Of a stretch of 64,000 nucleotides of DNA, positions 47,988-62,900 are shown one piece after another. Below the pieces are notes generated by a model. It searched no databases. It had not been told where the DNA came from and worked only from the letters and a program-made list of their open reading frames with translations. Position 1 is the stretch's first letter; each line of letters starts with the position of its first letter. The translations under genes were made by a program, and so were the position numbers. This DNA comes from Lethocerus indicus (lineage: Eukaryota; Arthropoda; Insecta; Hemiptera; Belostomatidae), in contig JACDQD010000010.1 in assembly GCA_019843655.1 (NCBI GenBank), positions 4,261,637 to 4,325,636 of the forward strand. The letters are read 5' to 3'.

Positions 47988-50305
47988 AGAAAAAAAATTA
48001 TTATTCGGTCGTCGAACGGAAGTGTCGCGCGCTCTCCAGCCAATTTGAAAACTATGTGCCGTTGTGACTTACACTGAACTGAGGGTTCTTTCTATACTAA
48101 TTTATCGGTATACTTCCGGGCCTAGTCACCCCTCCAGTGCCCGTTGGAATATATTGCCGAAGTGTGTTCGCTTTGAGGTGATGTTCTGAGCTTCGGAAGA
48201 GACCCAGCCACTCCGCAACAAGAAGGAAGACTCGGGAAGCGGACGAAGGACCGAAGAGGAAACGGCCCAAACATGAGGAGAATAAGCGGTAGGTGGCCGA
48301 TTACGAATTTCTGAAACCTTTTGGACCGCTTCAAGGGAAAACCTCCGGGTACAGCTCTTCGTGTTGGGCAAGAGTTGAACGTGACGCCTCCGCACATTTG
48401 CATTAGGTTTTCCGTTTGAACGGTTCGTGGTCTTTCGATCACGTTCAAACTGTTCCTCTTACTTTTCCCTTTCGTTTTCCTGGTCGGACGTTCTATTTGT
48501 CGTCCGAAGGTAAAAACAAGTCTTCTGTATCTGTGGTCACAGTATGCTTCATTCAAATTATGCAAAGAAAATCGTGACACTTTGCAATTTTCATTGTTAT
48601 TTGCGCTGATGTATTTCCAATGGGTATTACTATTGTTGACAGCCTCCTGGGTTTACCTCCTACTTGTTTGGCAAAAATGGAATTATATATCTCGAGATAC
48701 CTTAAAGGTATGTTTTTGAATTTCTAGATATAGGGACTTGTACGAACGGTAAAGATCCGTACTTTCTTGTGCCGTTGAGAATACTTGTTGCGACTCGGGT
48801 GTCGAAAAACTCGACAAATGGCCGATTGACGGCTTTAATTTTGTCTTGTAGTCGCTGTATTCGCCTACTGGATTTCTTCTAGGATAGTACGAAGAAACAT
48901 CTGGTCGCTTGGACAAGACTTTAGCCGAGTGAAAGAGAGACGCCTCCGCACTTGGCATTCCGTTGTCAGCCGATTCTAATTCGATTTTATTTTAGATTAT
49001 TTTTACACGATTATATTTTAGTTTTTGAATTTCCCTTTCAATTAGTAGGTAGCGGAATAGGCGTTAAATTGTATTATTTACAAATTATTGATAAGATAGT
49101 AATATCGAGTGCAATTGAAGTATCATGCTCCTCACTGCTCAAGTGAAATGTTTATAAATCCCATCCGTGCTTTTCATTTGCCTACGCCTTGCTTCCTTTT
49201 TTAACAAAAACGTTTTAGTGTATTATATATTATATGTTACATTTGGAAGCCTTTACATAGTTTTCAAGGAATATATCTTACGTACTGTAATTAATCCTCA
49301 TTCTACCGTTTTACTAAGAACTCATTTTCATTGGAAAACAGCAATCAAAACGTCTCTGTGGTACAAAAAATTAATTTAATAGCATGCTCTCATATTTAAA
49401 ATATAATTCAAATTTGAAAATTTGTATTCAAACCGGTGTGATGCTTCTCTTTAATCGCTAAGCTACGCCGGTGACTTCAGAATTTTCCCCCCAATTACCA
49501 CTTTGTTCTTTAACGAGTTTTATTTCAATTGTAAATACTTAAACTGACTAAAGGAGAGTCGTTAACGTCTAATGAGTATAGTCATTAGAACAAAGTAAGA
49601 GTTCTTTGTAGCGATTTAAGCAATGAAAGAGTGCATTTATTTGGACGATTCCCGGTTAAAAATGGGGCACCGCAAGGACGAAGTCCGTACCTTAAGTTAT
49701 ACCTTTATGCCTGAGACGGCCTTCGAATATCTTTTTTCATCCCATAAAATTTTATTCAATCGATGTCCGAAGGTTTTTACTGTATATATTGTAATTCCTG
49801 AACCCGCGCTTCGAAAAAACTTTGTCTATCGTCATCCTGACATGTGGTTGAGGTGGTTCAGAAAAGGTTTTTTTGTGAATGTAAATTCCAGAAATGTGTG
49901 TGCTGGGATAAGAATTCAAGTTATCGTTAATACTTTAACATATAATTATATTTTGCTAAATCGGAATTTCAATGTTTCTTTTCCTTACCATTTAGATGAT
50001 TGATTTGGTTTAATTAATTCATAAATTTCCGTTTCATCGTTCAATAGTCAATTTGGTTGTACTAAATGTACTGAATCTCACTATCGCACTCCATATAAAA
50101 TTAAAAACCCTCTCTCACTAATTCAGCATTTCATTTAAATTCTTGCAGATTCATTACCTCGCCCACTTAGCATTTCAGTGATTCTCGGTAGTCCAATGTC
50201 TGATAAAGAGTCCGCTGACCGCGCTTCAGATAAGAGGGCTAAGATCTCTGATTAATTCATAGATAACCTCGCCACGAAATAGTGCAGAATACGAACAAAA
50301 TTGCG

Positions 50306-50309
<4 letters not shown>

Positions 50310-50361
<52 letters not shown>
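50310..50361. repeat. (TA)n microsatellite
   Basis: About 26 uninterrupted AT dinucleotides. Confidence 0.9.
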
Positions 50362-50363
<2 letters not shown>

Positions 50364-51448
50364 AGAATTTAAGCTGGCAACCGTTAGCACTGCGTTGGTA
50401 TTAAGTCATTCAAACATCCTATTTGGTTTTCTGATAGATGACGCAATGATATATCCCGAGTATATAAGTGCATACTGTAATATGAATGCAAGAAATTTAT
50501 TAGTGTTTAAGATAGCATTTGAAACATGATAAGGCGAGAAGACCGCGACCTGTTTTCGTTTGTGCTCCATTGAAAATCTCCATTCATGAAATTTCATACG
50601 GTTGTAGACCAGAGCAAGAACATCCAACGTATATAAACCAAACAAGCGAAAGGAGTATTTCGGTTCCAACTTAAATCTGGGAAAAACAATAAACACAAAG
50701 TCATCATTATAAAATTATTGGCTTTACCAAATAAGATTGATCTATTAAAAATGTATTTAAAAAAAAGAGTATTCAAGATCATTCTTGCTATCTTCTGTCA
50801 CCATTCGCCAAATTGGTCTTGCTAAACAGGTTTTGAATTTTTGCCCTCTACAGTAGCCTCAGTAATCTACCGACGGTACGCGTCTATTGACGGAACCGAT
50901 CTAGAGTTAGAGCAAATCAACGAGTTGTGATGGAATACATACCGCAAACAAATAGGTTTAATGAATTCCTTATTGTTCGCGTCCGTACTTGGAGCAGTGT
51001 AATTGCGCTTTGTCTTAAATGAAGGACCTCCGTGCAGGCCTGTCTCCGCGATGTTTTTCTCTACGGCTAAATCCGCCAACTGAAAAATGTTTAAATATTC
51101 CCGCGGCCTTGGTTCACCTTAATGACCATGTAAGGGGGACCCGGGAAGGTCAGCTCGGCTTGGAACTAATACTCGGCTTCCTGGCCGCCGGGATTCCTTC
51201 TCCAGCGAGGCGAACGCATACGAATCCAGGAAACGCGGTAAGAATCCGGGAGGAGTCCGCGCGAATTAAATAATAATGGCGTGGCGGACGAATGAAACGA
51301 AAGACCGAAGTCGAAAAAAAAGAGAGCAAAGGAGCGGACACAACACGAAACGGGCTTCATAAGAAGGGGACGTTAAAAGTCAGATATGGTCAAACGGTTC
51401 ATTAGATAAAATTAATGGTCGGTGGACCTTGACGTCAGTATTCTCTTT

Positions 51449-51452
<4 letters not shown>

Positions 51453-51486
<34 letters not shown>
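51453..51486. repeat. (CT)n microsatellite
   Basis: About 17 CT units. The purine strand is GA, the class bound by GAGA-type factors in insects, but no promoter was identified nearby. Confidence 0.85.
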
Positions 51487-51488
<2 letters not shown>

Positions 51489-51908
51489 ACTGTACGATTC
51501 TCTTCCTTCGTATCTCTTTCTTTCTCTTGTTCTGCCTTTTTGAAAAAGTTCCTGGTGAATGTAAAAACACGCCGGTTATTCCAATTTTGAGCCGTCACGT
51601 TCGATCTCCAAACCGTGCGGCGGTTGTCTGTTACAGTATTTATGCGATGGCCGTATCCTTTAATTGCCTCCTGTCTTAACCGAGTTGTCGGGTTAATAAC
51701 GTTTTATGCGTTTCTCCAAATTTTCCAAATTTTGTTGTATAGACAGATAACTAACTGCATGTATAAATTCTACCGTGTTAATAGAGTGCGACTGACGGAC
51801 ACATAAAAATTCCTTTATTATCCAAATGTATGGTTCATAAATGTCTAATCTAAACTGAACTATTCTACAAAGCGATAATATTGTCAGTATGTATTACTTC
51901 TCAACCTT

Positions 51909-51910
<2 letters not shown>

Positions 51911-51954
<44 letters not shown>
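51911..51954. repeat. (TA)n microsatellite
   Basis: About 22 uninterrupted AT dinucleotides. Confidence 0.9.
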
Positions 51955-51957
<3 letters not shown>

Positions 51958-54588
51958 TCTTGGTCATTCTAAATACTGTACATATCCTTCGTAGAAACTT
52001 TTATTTTTTTAAATATACGTTCACTATGTTTTTTGGTTCCATTTCCAAATTTTGAACATTTTCCCCATTTCTATGCCTGATAACGGGTAGATAACAGAGG
52101 CACACAACAGATAGGTGATTGGCCAGGAGAGATAACGTGACCACAGTTTGCCTTAACACGAGTGCCTAGTAGGTGAGGGATTTGATCGATCGTATAACGG
52201 AATCAATATTAAATAGCAAATATAATGATTTCAGATATTAACAATTAATCTTGTAAATAAATTGCACCTATGCGTACTCTGTAGTAGTTCACCTTTCTGA
52301 TGAAACTGTTGTGAAGGTCGATTGGGGATCCGGGTTTTTTTTTGTGTGATGTCTCGCTGTGGATTTTTTCCGCGTCCGTATTTGTCTAATATTTCCCATT
52401 GGTGATGAGTCACTTTGTCGAGTATTAATTGTCTCTGAGTTATGTAAGGTTCCTATAAATCATTATATCGTTGCGTTTAAGAAAAGATGTTTAAATTTAT
52501 TTTCAATTGTGACCCCCCCCCGGCCCATGCTTGTTAAAGAAACTTCTAATTGTAAAGTTCCATTCCTTCGTTTGGTAAATTCTGAGTATTTTGAATAATT
52601 GAATTGCTTTTGATGAATCCTTCTTTCGATTCTATGTCAATATTGGGGGCTGGAGAAATAAAATCGACACTAAATCTCGAATTATTTATGAAGCGTTACT
52701 TTTACGCATATTTCAGTGGATAGTATGATGTTCTGTAAAATTCACAACGAGATTCTTGCTGCATACGTTTGCGAGTCCTTTTCGATATCGGAGTTGAAGT
52801 ACATCTAGGACACGTTACCGAATTCCATAATTCTTCAGTGATAACTGAGACAATTACAAACAGTAAATAATATCGGATAGACAAAATTTATAGTCGGCGA
52901 AATTTCAGACCTTTAAAAAGCAGGTTTTAAATGGCGTCGTCATGGAATTTCGTCCGATATCCATCTACAGGGGCGGCTGTAAAACTTGGGTTATGTGGGA
53001 ATAGTGCGGTCGAAACCGCTTGAAGGGGGCCAACGCTCCTTCCCTACCTGCTAAATCCTCTACCTGTCAGTACCTTTGCCATTCATGTATCCTCGGGTTA
53101 CCCGGGGGGGGGGGGCAGAAGTTTTAAATCACAGAAGTTTTGACGACTCCAGCTTTTACCGACCTGAACCCTGCCGGCAGGTGTGCCGCTTTTTGGAACG
53201 CTTCAATGGTTCTCCCTACTATGTGAATTTAGGACATATTTTCGCTTATGCACTGAAAACGTGCCGGACAGTTCATAGGTCGGTGTTGTTTCCACATTTA
53301 AATGGGGGGAAAATTCATTTACTTTGTTGAACAGAGTATGAACATCCTCCACTGTCCTGGTATCAAATCGATGGGTGAAACAGAAGAATGGGGCTAAGCT
53401 AGAAGTATTGACGAGTTATAGTAATATATAAACGCGTAAAATAATAAGGTAGAACGTTATTGGGGAAAGTGAGGAATGTCTAGTATATATGAAATTTTTC
53501 AATTTTCCATTGAAGGCGAACCGGACAGATCATAGGGAATGTTGGTTCGTCGTTATGTTTGAACGTATATCGAGAACAGTTTTTCTACATTATCTGGAAG
53601 GCGTTGAATCCTTTTTGGTAGTGCATACAGCAGGTACCGCGAATCTAACGCGTAATCCGTATAGTAAGCCATTGCTTTACGTCTGTCTTAAGGCGTTTGT
53701 AGCCTTGACGAGATTAGAATTAAAGTCCAACTGCTGGCCATTTTTTTTTTGTGGGCGTCATGTTTATTCCGATTCGGATTTGTCCCGGGGCCTTTTGTCC
53801 GCCGAATGCAAAACCAGTTTGCGCCTTGGCATCCATTGTAGTTAGTCCCTGCCCCTGTCGGTCTCCGGGTCCCACCGACTAAGAAACCGGTTTAAAGCCA
53901 GATCGTTATTTCGGTGAAACCTCATGGTTGATGTTTTCGGCGAGATTCGGGTGCGTTTTTCTCATCAAACCGTGGAGAAGAGAATCATCGATAGTCTATA
54001 TCACAGATCCATAAAACAAAGCAGAATCTGTACTTCTAGCTTAAGTGTGACAAATCCTACGGAATAGAAAATTACATGGCCGATATTACGAAGGTATCCG
54101 AGTAGAAACGATTAAATTAAACAACATAATAGCTGTTATCGGATTTGAAGCCACTAATTTCCAGGTTGTGAGATATCGGTCTCGTAGAAGAAATTGGGAC
54201 GGGACATTAATAAAGGAGGACGTGGCTGTCCAAGGACAATATAGGGCGTGGACAATGGACCGGGCGTTTAAGACCCGACCAATAATTTGTATTAATTACG
54301 CCGAGAGTGGAGAGCGCATTGTTGGGCCCGAGGGCCGGGTGTAGGGCCCTTTCAGCGGGCATTGTCGCCCTTATTGAATGGTCCGGCCATTCACTCCCCC
54401 TTAGGACCCCCAACTTTCCCTTCTGTACCCCTCCATTTTCTTCTCTCCCGGGAAATATTTTCCCCGGCACAGGCGGAGACTTTAACGCCGTCCGCGTACA
54501 AAAATGTATTGACCCATATTGAGTAGAATATTTGTCGTGGCCCTTGCCATTTTCAGTCACCTCTCTTTTGTTTGAAGCGGGTTCAAAC

Positions 54589-54620
54589 AGGTTTCGCCTT
54601 CTCGCCATCTTCAGTACTAC
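54589..54620 (+). repeat. Fragment of the dispersed Smurf-intron repeat
   Basis: GGTTTCGCCTTCTCGCCATC followed by TTCAGTACTACT matches the core motif at 14458-14490. Confidence 0.45.
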
Positions 54621-57600
54621 TCGGTCGGTATCTCTTGTAAAACAGAAGAGTGACCAACTTGTTTCTAGCTCTTTGTCTTTATGCGTTGCAGACAACATAT
54701 CAATCCATCAGTTTATTGGTAGGCACAAACTTTTTTAATCGCCGGCATTCTACCCTCTACTCCGTTTAAATTTTGGAAAATAAGAGCTGAATCTGTGCGA
54801 TAGAACGAAGGACTATTGAATATTTTCCGCCGTTTAGTTTCAGCCACCTTGACGGTGGTTCATTCTTGTTTGGCCCGCCTTCGGAGTTGCTGTGAAATAG
54901 GGCAGATGCCCGAGGGTAAGCCCGAGAAATTTGTTGGGGTGAAGGGACCGCTATAACAGGGGCTGTTTGTTGTTTTTACCTCCGGGTCCTGGGGGTCAGT
55001 TTTTTCCTGACTCGGAGCCCGAAGAGAGTTTTTTCGGCTTAGCGCCGTTGTTTCCTCTTTTCGTTCCCTCCCTATCAAAGCTAGGCCATCGATCGAGCCC
55101 AGTTTTCACTGTTCATCGTCGATTTGAAGTTGTTTGTTTCCTTATGCGAATTTATATTCTATCACTATCTCTTGTTTTATAATAATCTATACGCTGTAAT
55201 TAGTTGAAAATAAATAACATTATCTATATGGGTCTATAGACGATCATTTTGATGAATTACATCATTTAAAAGAGCAGTTCAATTGTTGATTAATGGCAGT
55301 AGTTGCTAGCGTTCAGGTTTTATAGGAACGAACTTAATTTACCAACTTAATCATTGCCTGAAAGTTGAGTTGTAAATGGAAATATACATATACGTATTGT
55401 CGGATAATTTAATTCAAAATATTGGATATACATTCCTTTTTAGGATAGTGTTTTTACCGAAAAGTCGGGAACAACAAGGTCGTTGCCGCACGGTCCTTTA
55501 CAGTCGACTGGAATTCACAATTGCCCAGCCAAAAAAATGGCGCTCGCCCCTGGTTCAGTGTCTTCTGTGACGCAACGAGAGCCCGATGCAAGTCACCTTC
55601 CTTCGCGTGGCAAGGTCGGACAAATGCAAATATGAAATTCCTCCGGGCTTTTTCAGCGTCCTTTGTGTTGTATATGGGATGCGGGAAAGCGGACGTGAAA
55701 GTCCGTTCGCCTGTGCGGTGTTCCGCATTATATGTTGTAATCGGACTTACGGGATATATGCTTCGGGATTAAATGTCCTTACTGCAAGGATATGTGAAAG
55801 GAAGTAGAGCTCAGAGATAGGCCTGAAAAATATGCCCGTTTCGCTGGTTACCGCATGACTGATAATAAATTCACTTAACCGCTCATCTCTGTGCCTATTT
55901 TGCGGCTTTAATTATGGGCGTCATCACTTAATTTTTGTACCAATCTTAGTTCTGTGCACCTTGATTGCCTTCACATTTTTCGATCCCTTATCTTTCTTGT
56001 AATAAATACTTTCATTGGCCTTAGCGGTGTAGTATTATTACCATATATATTACAAGAAGTATACTGGACGTGTTTAAAGAAATAAATATTGTAAAGTTGG
56101 CTCCTGATGTGTCAGCACTGTCGCAGCTTCTTCGGGAACACATATTACTTTAGTTACATTCACATATTTATTTTGTGTATAGAAGCCAATATGTGTCTAT
56201 GCTGGAGTCTACGTTTCGAAGCGTTTAGATAGTTGGGCTGATTCTATTCCTGTTTTTGCAGTATGCGTTACTTAGAGGAAAACAAAGTCTCCCCAGTGAA
56301 GTCCAAGTGGAGTAAGGGAATTTCAAATTGGGGGCATGCGAAATATTTGTCAGTTGTTAAGGGGGCCCGCCCCCGCAGGGCATGGACGAGAAAAAGGAGA
56401 GAGAAATTGACATATGTTGTGTATCGTAATATCTTGGTGCGGTGTGCGTGGTATCGCTTTCAATATCGTTTTCCGATAATCGGCCTCCCCCACCCGCTGC
56501 GTGTTGGGAGAGGGGTAGACGTGCCGACCGGGGAAATTATCCTCCTCGCCCGGGCTTTTCCCCTCCCTATATGAGAGGCGAGAACAGATGTCGCCTTCAG
56601 CGATGAATAACAATTTGCCCAAATTACTTGGCGGAAAAATTCAATCCCACCGGAAAATTAGATCCGGAGAGTACTGCCTAGTACCAGACGAACAGTATTG
56701 TGGCGGTTTTTTTCAATGTCCCATGAAAATTCAACGTTCTACGCCCTATGAATTATACAATGTATAAAATTATACAATGTTTTGCGAAATAAAATCCATA
56801 AAATATGAATATTCTGTGTTATTCCATAACTGAAAATAAATATTTTTTCTTAGTCGATCCTTAGACGTTTACAGTGCTAACCGAGTATTATTGACGGAAA
56901 TCGGGACTGTTTTGTTAATATTTTGTTTAATATAAGCCCACAGAATAATTGGTCATTAAATGAGTACAATCAAATGATTTGTGTATAATTGCTCGTTGAT
57001 GTCGATTATTAGATTCAGGAAGAATACTGCACTCCAGCAGTGCTTGTTACCGATCAAAATGTCTCCAGGACATTTTCGTTGCAAATCGGCAACGGGGGGG
57101 GTATCGATTGTGGCGGCCGTTTCAGAATGTCAAGGTTTTAGGTTGTTCGAGGTAATGAGACGTGAATGGACACCCGATAATGAGTCCAGTGTCTCCGTCA
57201 CACTGATAGATATGTCAAATTTGTCGGTAGCTAAATGGAAATGGCGTAGGAGTGGCCTCTGTTTGCAATTGATAATGGACTGATAAGTTGACATTAAAAT
57301 ATAACCAACTCTCAGCCACTGATTGGTCCTGCACAACAATCGGACATACATACAAAATAAAACGGAAAACGAATTATATTAACTATTAAATGTTTAGTTA
57401 ACTTCGAATTAATTATACTTATCTATTTAATGGCGGTAGTTTAGTAAAGCGTGTCATGTAAGACAGAAGGCACCTTGAAATTACTTTCTTAAAACTTAAT
57501 AACCTACAATGATTATAAAGTCAAACTTCATCCCGTGTCATCACGTTAATATAGAATGAAATTGACCGGTGGAAAAGGTTAAAACGTCCTTGAATGTGTT

Positions 57601-58682
57601 AATACTTAAATGCCTTAAACAATATTAATATAATCGGATTGACATGTGATCTTGACATTTTGCGACTGCAAAACGTTCCCGCTTTTTCCGAGGGCCAAAT
57701 CGGCCCAAGTTTCAATGTCGTCTGTTCGTAGAACTCACAACTTCAAATTATCTTCTACTAGTACTATAAAATTTATAGTGATAGGAATGTAAACTCTGGA
57801 GGGTATCTCTACACGTTAGTGACTGCGAATTTATTAAAATTAATAAATGTAATTCTTATTTTAAAATCAGAAAAGAGAGTTGGTTACACATAACATTTAT
57901 TTTTATTTATTTCAGCGTTTTATTTCATCGTGGGCTGATTCTCGCCGTCAGTTCCTCCCCGCCCATTTTCTCCGGATACATCTTTCCTCATTTCCGAACC
58001 CCAAGGCATAGATACTTTAAATAGCCATCCTTATATCGACCACATCATTTTCATTCTCTTGTCCGGTTTGGCATCAGTGAATTTGTTGTCAAACTGTCTG
58101 GCAACTGATTCATTAAAATCTCGACTAATTTAATTCATCTTCATTCTTGCTGTTAGGTTCTGCCACCCAAATCTTCCATAGGGCGTCCCTAACTTTTCTC
58201 GTTTCCGCAAATTCTGAATAGCGAGATATATTTTTGTCGTTGTTTTCTATATGCCGCTGTAAATGTTTCTTGGCGCATTCTATGCTGTCCTGCTCGGTGC
58301 TTCCGTACCGGAATACTTATGCTCGTTCGCAGAGTGTAGCACCCCTTTCCCCGTCCGTCCGCGTGGGGGCGACCGCAGTTCATGCCGGTTGTCTGCCTTT
58401 GGGGATGAGGTGAGTTGTTGTCACTAGGAGGGCTCCAGTTTATTAACTGCTCCGGCACGTGCCCCACTGCTCTTCCTCTCCGGCCCGACACACACACACA
58501 CCCCCACGTCCTCCCCTTTCGACCCTCGGTCATGCATTTTAATTTGTTCCGCCACCTATTGTCTCCGACAATTTTATTCCCTTAAGTCCCCTCGCATGCC
58601 GCCGCCCCCGTTCTCCGCCCACACAAACACATACAATGGGTCAATTACCCTTTTGTTCAAATTCGTCGCGCTCATTCTATAG

Positions 58683-58704
58683 TAATAATAATAATAATAA
58701 TAAT
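58683..58704. repeat. (TAA)n microsatellite
   Basis: Seven trinucleotide units. Confidence 0.8.
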
Positions 58705-59864
58705 GACGGCGGCGATATTGCCTACTCTCTTGTTGTTGGCCGGTCCTATAGGTATGTTCTGCTTTACTTGATGTGTAAAGTTGTGGCGATTTACCAAAGC
58801 AACCTGGGCAACTAAATAATATCTAAGTCCACTTCGCCATAAAACCTATGGATTAGGAATATCGAATTGCTTTTAAAATCCACTTTATTGGTTTCCTTTA
58901 TTATTTCACTTGGTCTAAATTCAGAGTGTTACAGTGGTTAGTGAATAAAAACCTGGCGGTAGGCATGTGCGTGCCAGTCGTGTGTCAGTTTATAATTAAA
59001 AACAACTCGATAATTAACGTATACATTTGAAGAACAGAAATGCTATAATTAATAATTTATAATAATTATATATTAAATAATAACATTTGGAATTCATGAA
59101 AAAGATCGGAATAAGTAATTAAGTTGATAAACGAGTTCACCGGGAGAATTTTGATTCCCCCCTCCCTCTGACGATGTCCAGTTAAATTAGGGCTTGTTAT
59201 AATACTATTTATTGCGTCTTTATTAAATTAAGTTTTTTCTAGATATAAGAATCGATGTCGAATAAATATGGTAACTTAGGGTTTATTTATTTGGTCCTTC
59301 TCTTATATTTATATAACATTTATTAGGTATTAAATTATTAAAATACGCGCGGTCTTATATATGCGTAATACATTACTAAATAATGTCATACATATCTAGA
59401 AAAGTGTTAACATTTTTCACGTGTCACAGAAATTGGTTCTCGTATGAACATTAGAACTGATACACCTGTTAGTATTAATCTAATATTAATTGAAGTACCG
59501 CGTATGTAAATTGTAATCAGCGCTGTACAGGAAGTTATACTAAGGATCCCTTTTGACATGTACCTTAATCAAATACCTTGTTTGGCCAGGCCTAATTTCG
59601 GAGCTGATTCCCCGGCACAGAGGTGTAATTGATGCGATCTCATTCGGGTTCGGGGAACGTCGCTGAAACCGGTCTGGGTCTAGACAGAGCCCCCGGGTGA
59701 ATCCACTTCAAACGCCATCACGAATAGAACAGTCCTACTAGTTGACCTGCGGGCCTCGGGCCCTCCATTATTCTTTCGGGGCCTAATCTCCCTCTGGAAT
59801 TCAGATCGTGTGGTCCGGGCTACGAAGTATTTCACCGCCTGTTTTCTACGAGACCGAATTTACT

Positions 59865-59935
59865 AAATCGTGTCCCCTTTGCGGTTAGGCCGCCGGTCCA
59901 ATGTATTCTAGGTTCGATTCCGGCTCGTGACAAAG
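59865..59935 (+). repeat. tRNA-like sequence, probably a SINE head
   Basis: An exact Pol III B box, GGTTCGATTCC, lies at 59911-59921. An A-box-like TGCGGTTAGGCCG lies about 25 bases upstream. The 5' and 3' ends do not pair into an acceptor stem, so this is unlikely to be a functional tRNA gene; a tRNA-derived SINE head fits better. The SINE body, if any, would continue to about 60030. Confidence 0.4.
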
Positions 59936-62900
59936 CGTCGTCCCAAGGTTGCGATTCGGCGATAGCTGTTTGGCCGAGTGCCCAATTGAGGCTGCTGCTA
60001 ACTAAATATTTTACTTCAATTTTGAATTTTCCTATCGTGATGTATTCGCGTGATACCGAAGTGGGTCGTTGCTTCGACATCGTGTTGAATTGTAAACGCG
60101 AACTGTGCGGTCTCGCTAAAATAACGAACTTTAATTGTATCCAAATATTGGGATATTAGGGGGGGGGGTACTACCGCTGTAATGTACCTTACCACACGAA
60201 CCTTCTCGTTAAATTTATTGCGGCAACAATCCTCGAAAGAAAGTCCCGTCGGAGATTAATAAGAATGTATGCGGCTGTGAAATAAAATATAAGGAAAATG
60301 GAAATGGGTTTCGGTTGGCGAGAAATGGACTGGAAGGAGAAGGTTGGCGTGAAAGAAGTGGTGGCGTAACTAATTTTATGTGGGATCATTGTACCTGGGC
60401 CTCCGAGGTGTGTCCTGTATGCGTCCGTGAGCGTAGTCTGTTGAACTTTTCCCGGAATCCTCCTCAACTCTACACTAAAAGGCAATAAAAGCCCAAATAT
60501 GCGCCTACGAATTAACCGCGGTCAGGGTTTTTATGTTTCCTTTTTAGATCCTCTTATCTGTTTTGAGTCGGGGGGATCGTAAAAAAGTTGAAGGGTTAGC
60601 TTGGGGCGTTGGATGTTGGTACAGGGAGAGAGGGAGCGGGAGGGTTTTTGTTGTACTTGTTGTTTTAGGGCTTTGTTCCCTCTTTATATATTTTTTTATT
60701 TTAATTAAATACGGTTTGTTTTGAAAGTTTCTTAATTAAAGACTCCGGTTCGGCGGACTTTATTAAATTGTAAAAAAGCCGGAGGGATTCGGAATTCCCT
60801 TTTCTCTAATTCTCAGATCTGTTATTTACTGAAACTAGTATAGAGCCCTGACTTATTAATTATAATAATGATTTATTAATGAATCGTGAATAAAGAAAAC
60901 AAGACGTTTTAGTTGCTGATTAATTTAAAATATGTATTACGTTATTTGAAACCATTTTTCTATTGGCAGTGCCGTATTATGAGATAATACGCTTTTTCTT
61001 GTTACCAACGCTTAATGAAGGAAAAAACATTTTGGGACAATTGAGGTCAACAATGTTTCGCTATCCTCCCCTCATTAAAACGGCCGTGAAATAAGCGATA
61101 ACAATTGTAGTATTTTCGAAATTAGAAAAATGGATTCATTATCCACTTTAGGACCTATAACCTACGCCTACCTGCTCCAGTTGTGGCAGTGTAGTTAATG
61201 AGGGTCGGTTTGGGCCAGAGGTGTGTTATTTTTGAAAGTAGCATTCTGTGTCGACAGTACGGCCCAATCATGGCACCCTAATGGGTCCTTATTATATATC
61301 TTCGGTCTCACGTGAAATAACGGGATGTACGAAATTTTGAATTATTTTGTTTTTCTTATTTCTGACGAGTGGACGTACAAATTCAGAGGTCTTGAGAAAA
61401 CTTGAGGCAAATTCTGGTGCTATTCTCGCGATAAATTCGTATTGAAGAGTGACGCGACCCTCCTATTTTACATATTGTGCCAGGAAAGCTGCGAACTGTC
61501 CGGACGGTTGTTGTCCATTAATATTTTTATTCCTCTGTGACGGTCAGTTTTCTTCTCAATAGGAAGACTAAAAATGGCGCGGCTGGAATTGGCAGATGTT
61601 TCGGAGCCGGCGGCCCACACGAAAATACGGCCTGTAGACCATATGGAAACGGGCCATGGCGCATATGGCTTCTTGTTGGGACGTCTTGGTACTCTCTCTC
61701 GTCTAGCGTGGGATACCGAGGTTATTCTTAGTGGAGGACACTTATGAAGAAAAGGTCTCGCTTTTGTTTGTCCAAGTCGTGAATAATTAATTACTATCTT
61801 TACTAATAAGGGATATTATTTTATACGTGAAGTATACTATAAAAAAAATACTGTCGCGTGAACTGCTCTCGGTCTATTTGCTACCCGTAACATACATACT
61901 GATTTATGTTTTTGGAAATTCTATAACGTTAGCCTATATAACCAACGTAAGATACCTAATCGTACTGTTTTCCTTAATCGTCTGTATGCAATGGAGTTAA
62001 AAGTTTAAGACGTTCGGATAGTTAGTACACTATGTCCGCAGAATGGAGAACAGCCAAATACGATAATCTTATCGATATTCAGTCAACGGATGCGCTTATT
62101 TGAGTTCTATCCGATGCTTGAAGCGAATTTCAACGAGCTCATTATGTAAATATTAACGCGGATTTTCGGACGTTGAAGAATGAACTCATGACTGCATTTG
62201 TTTTATATTCATATGTTTTGGACACCTTAATCTTGTATCCTAATCTCCCCACTTTGAATTTAACAGTTTAAACGAACGGCCAATACGTCAAAGTACATGG
62301 AAGGTAGAATTCCGTAATTAACGGAAGGTAAACCCTAGGTGACGCTGAAAGATTCATTGCCGAGCCTGTACCTGTATAGGACAAGACACCCTTTATGTCC
62401 TACTCTGGGGTTAGGGACAAATTCGGTTTGTTCCAGAAGTTGATTACCGGGGGGCGGGTCGGTTCCGGGAAATCCGGGCCTGGATGAAATTAATCAGAGC
62501 GACGCGGGTTGGGGTTGGGGTGGTTCTCTCTGTAATACATAAAGGCCGACCTTCCCTGCCTACATATTTATGGCCAAATGAAATTCCCAGGTTTCTCCTC
62601 TCTCCTCGACCTGAGGGGAATTCGGTGCGATTATGTCACGAATACGTGAAAGAGGAAAAAAGTGCGGTATTGGAGACGCGCCCCACTCAAATCCCTTTTT
62701 TGATGATATCCGCCTTTTTCATAATGCACGGCTTTTACCGGCTTTTATCTTGGAGGTCTGAACAATTTAAATGCCTTTTTATAGTTTTTGAAATTCGAAA
62801 AGTATGAAAGGCCGTCTGTTCATACACCTTGTGTCCTTTCTAAAGGTTTTCCTTTCGCAGTGCCGTCGTACGTTTGAGCATGTTGGGGGTTGCCTGCGGA

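Larger units (their letters stand above)
47988..59860. other. Non-coding, CpG-normal DNA
   Basis: No gene recognised over about 12 kb. The longest frames (48122-48580 minus, 49623-50003 plus, 53489-53845 plus, 54207-54698 minus) show no domain motifs, no splice context and no match that I know. Microsatellites and one more fragment of the dispersed repeat (54589-54620) are present. Confidence 0.5.

Noticed and set aside
48122..48580. 152-codon minus-strand frame
   Set aside because: No recognisable motif, no plausible codon bias, and CpG-rich neutral DNA readily yields such frames.
49623..50003. 126-codon plus-strand frame
   Set aside because: No family motif seen and no splice or promoter context; treated as chance.
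54207..54698. 163-codon minus-strand frame, the longest in the 39-64 kb part
   Set aside because: Overlaps a fragment of the dispersed repeat, has no domain motif and no supporting context.
59865..59935. Possible functional tRNA gene
   Set aside because: The B box is exact but acceptor arms do not pair and no convincing anticodon arm forms; reported as SINE-like instead.
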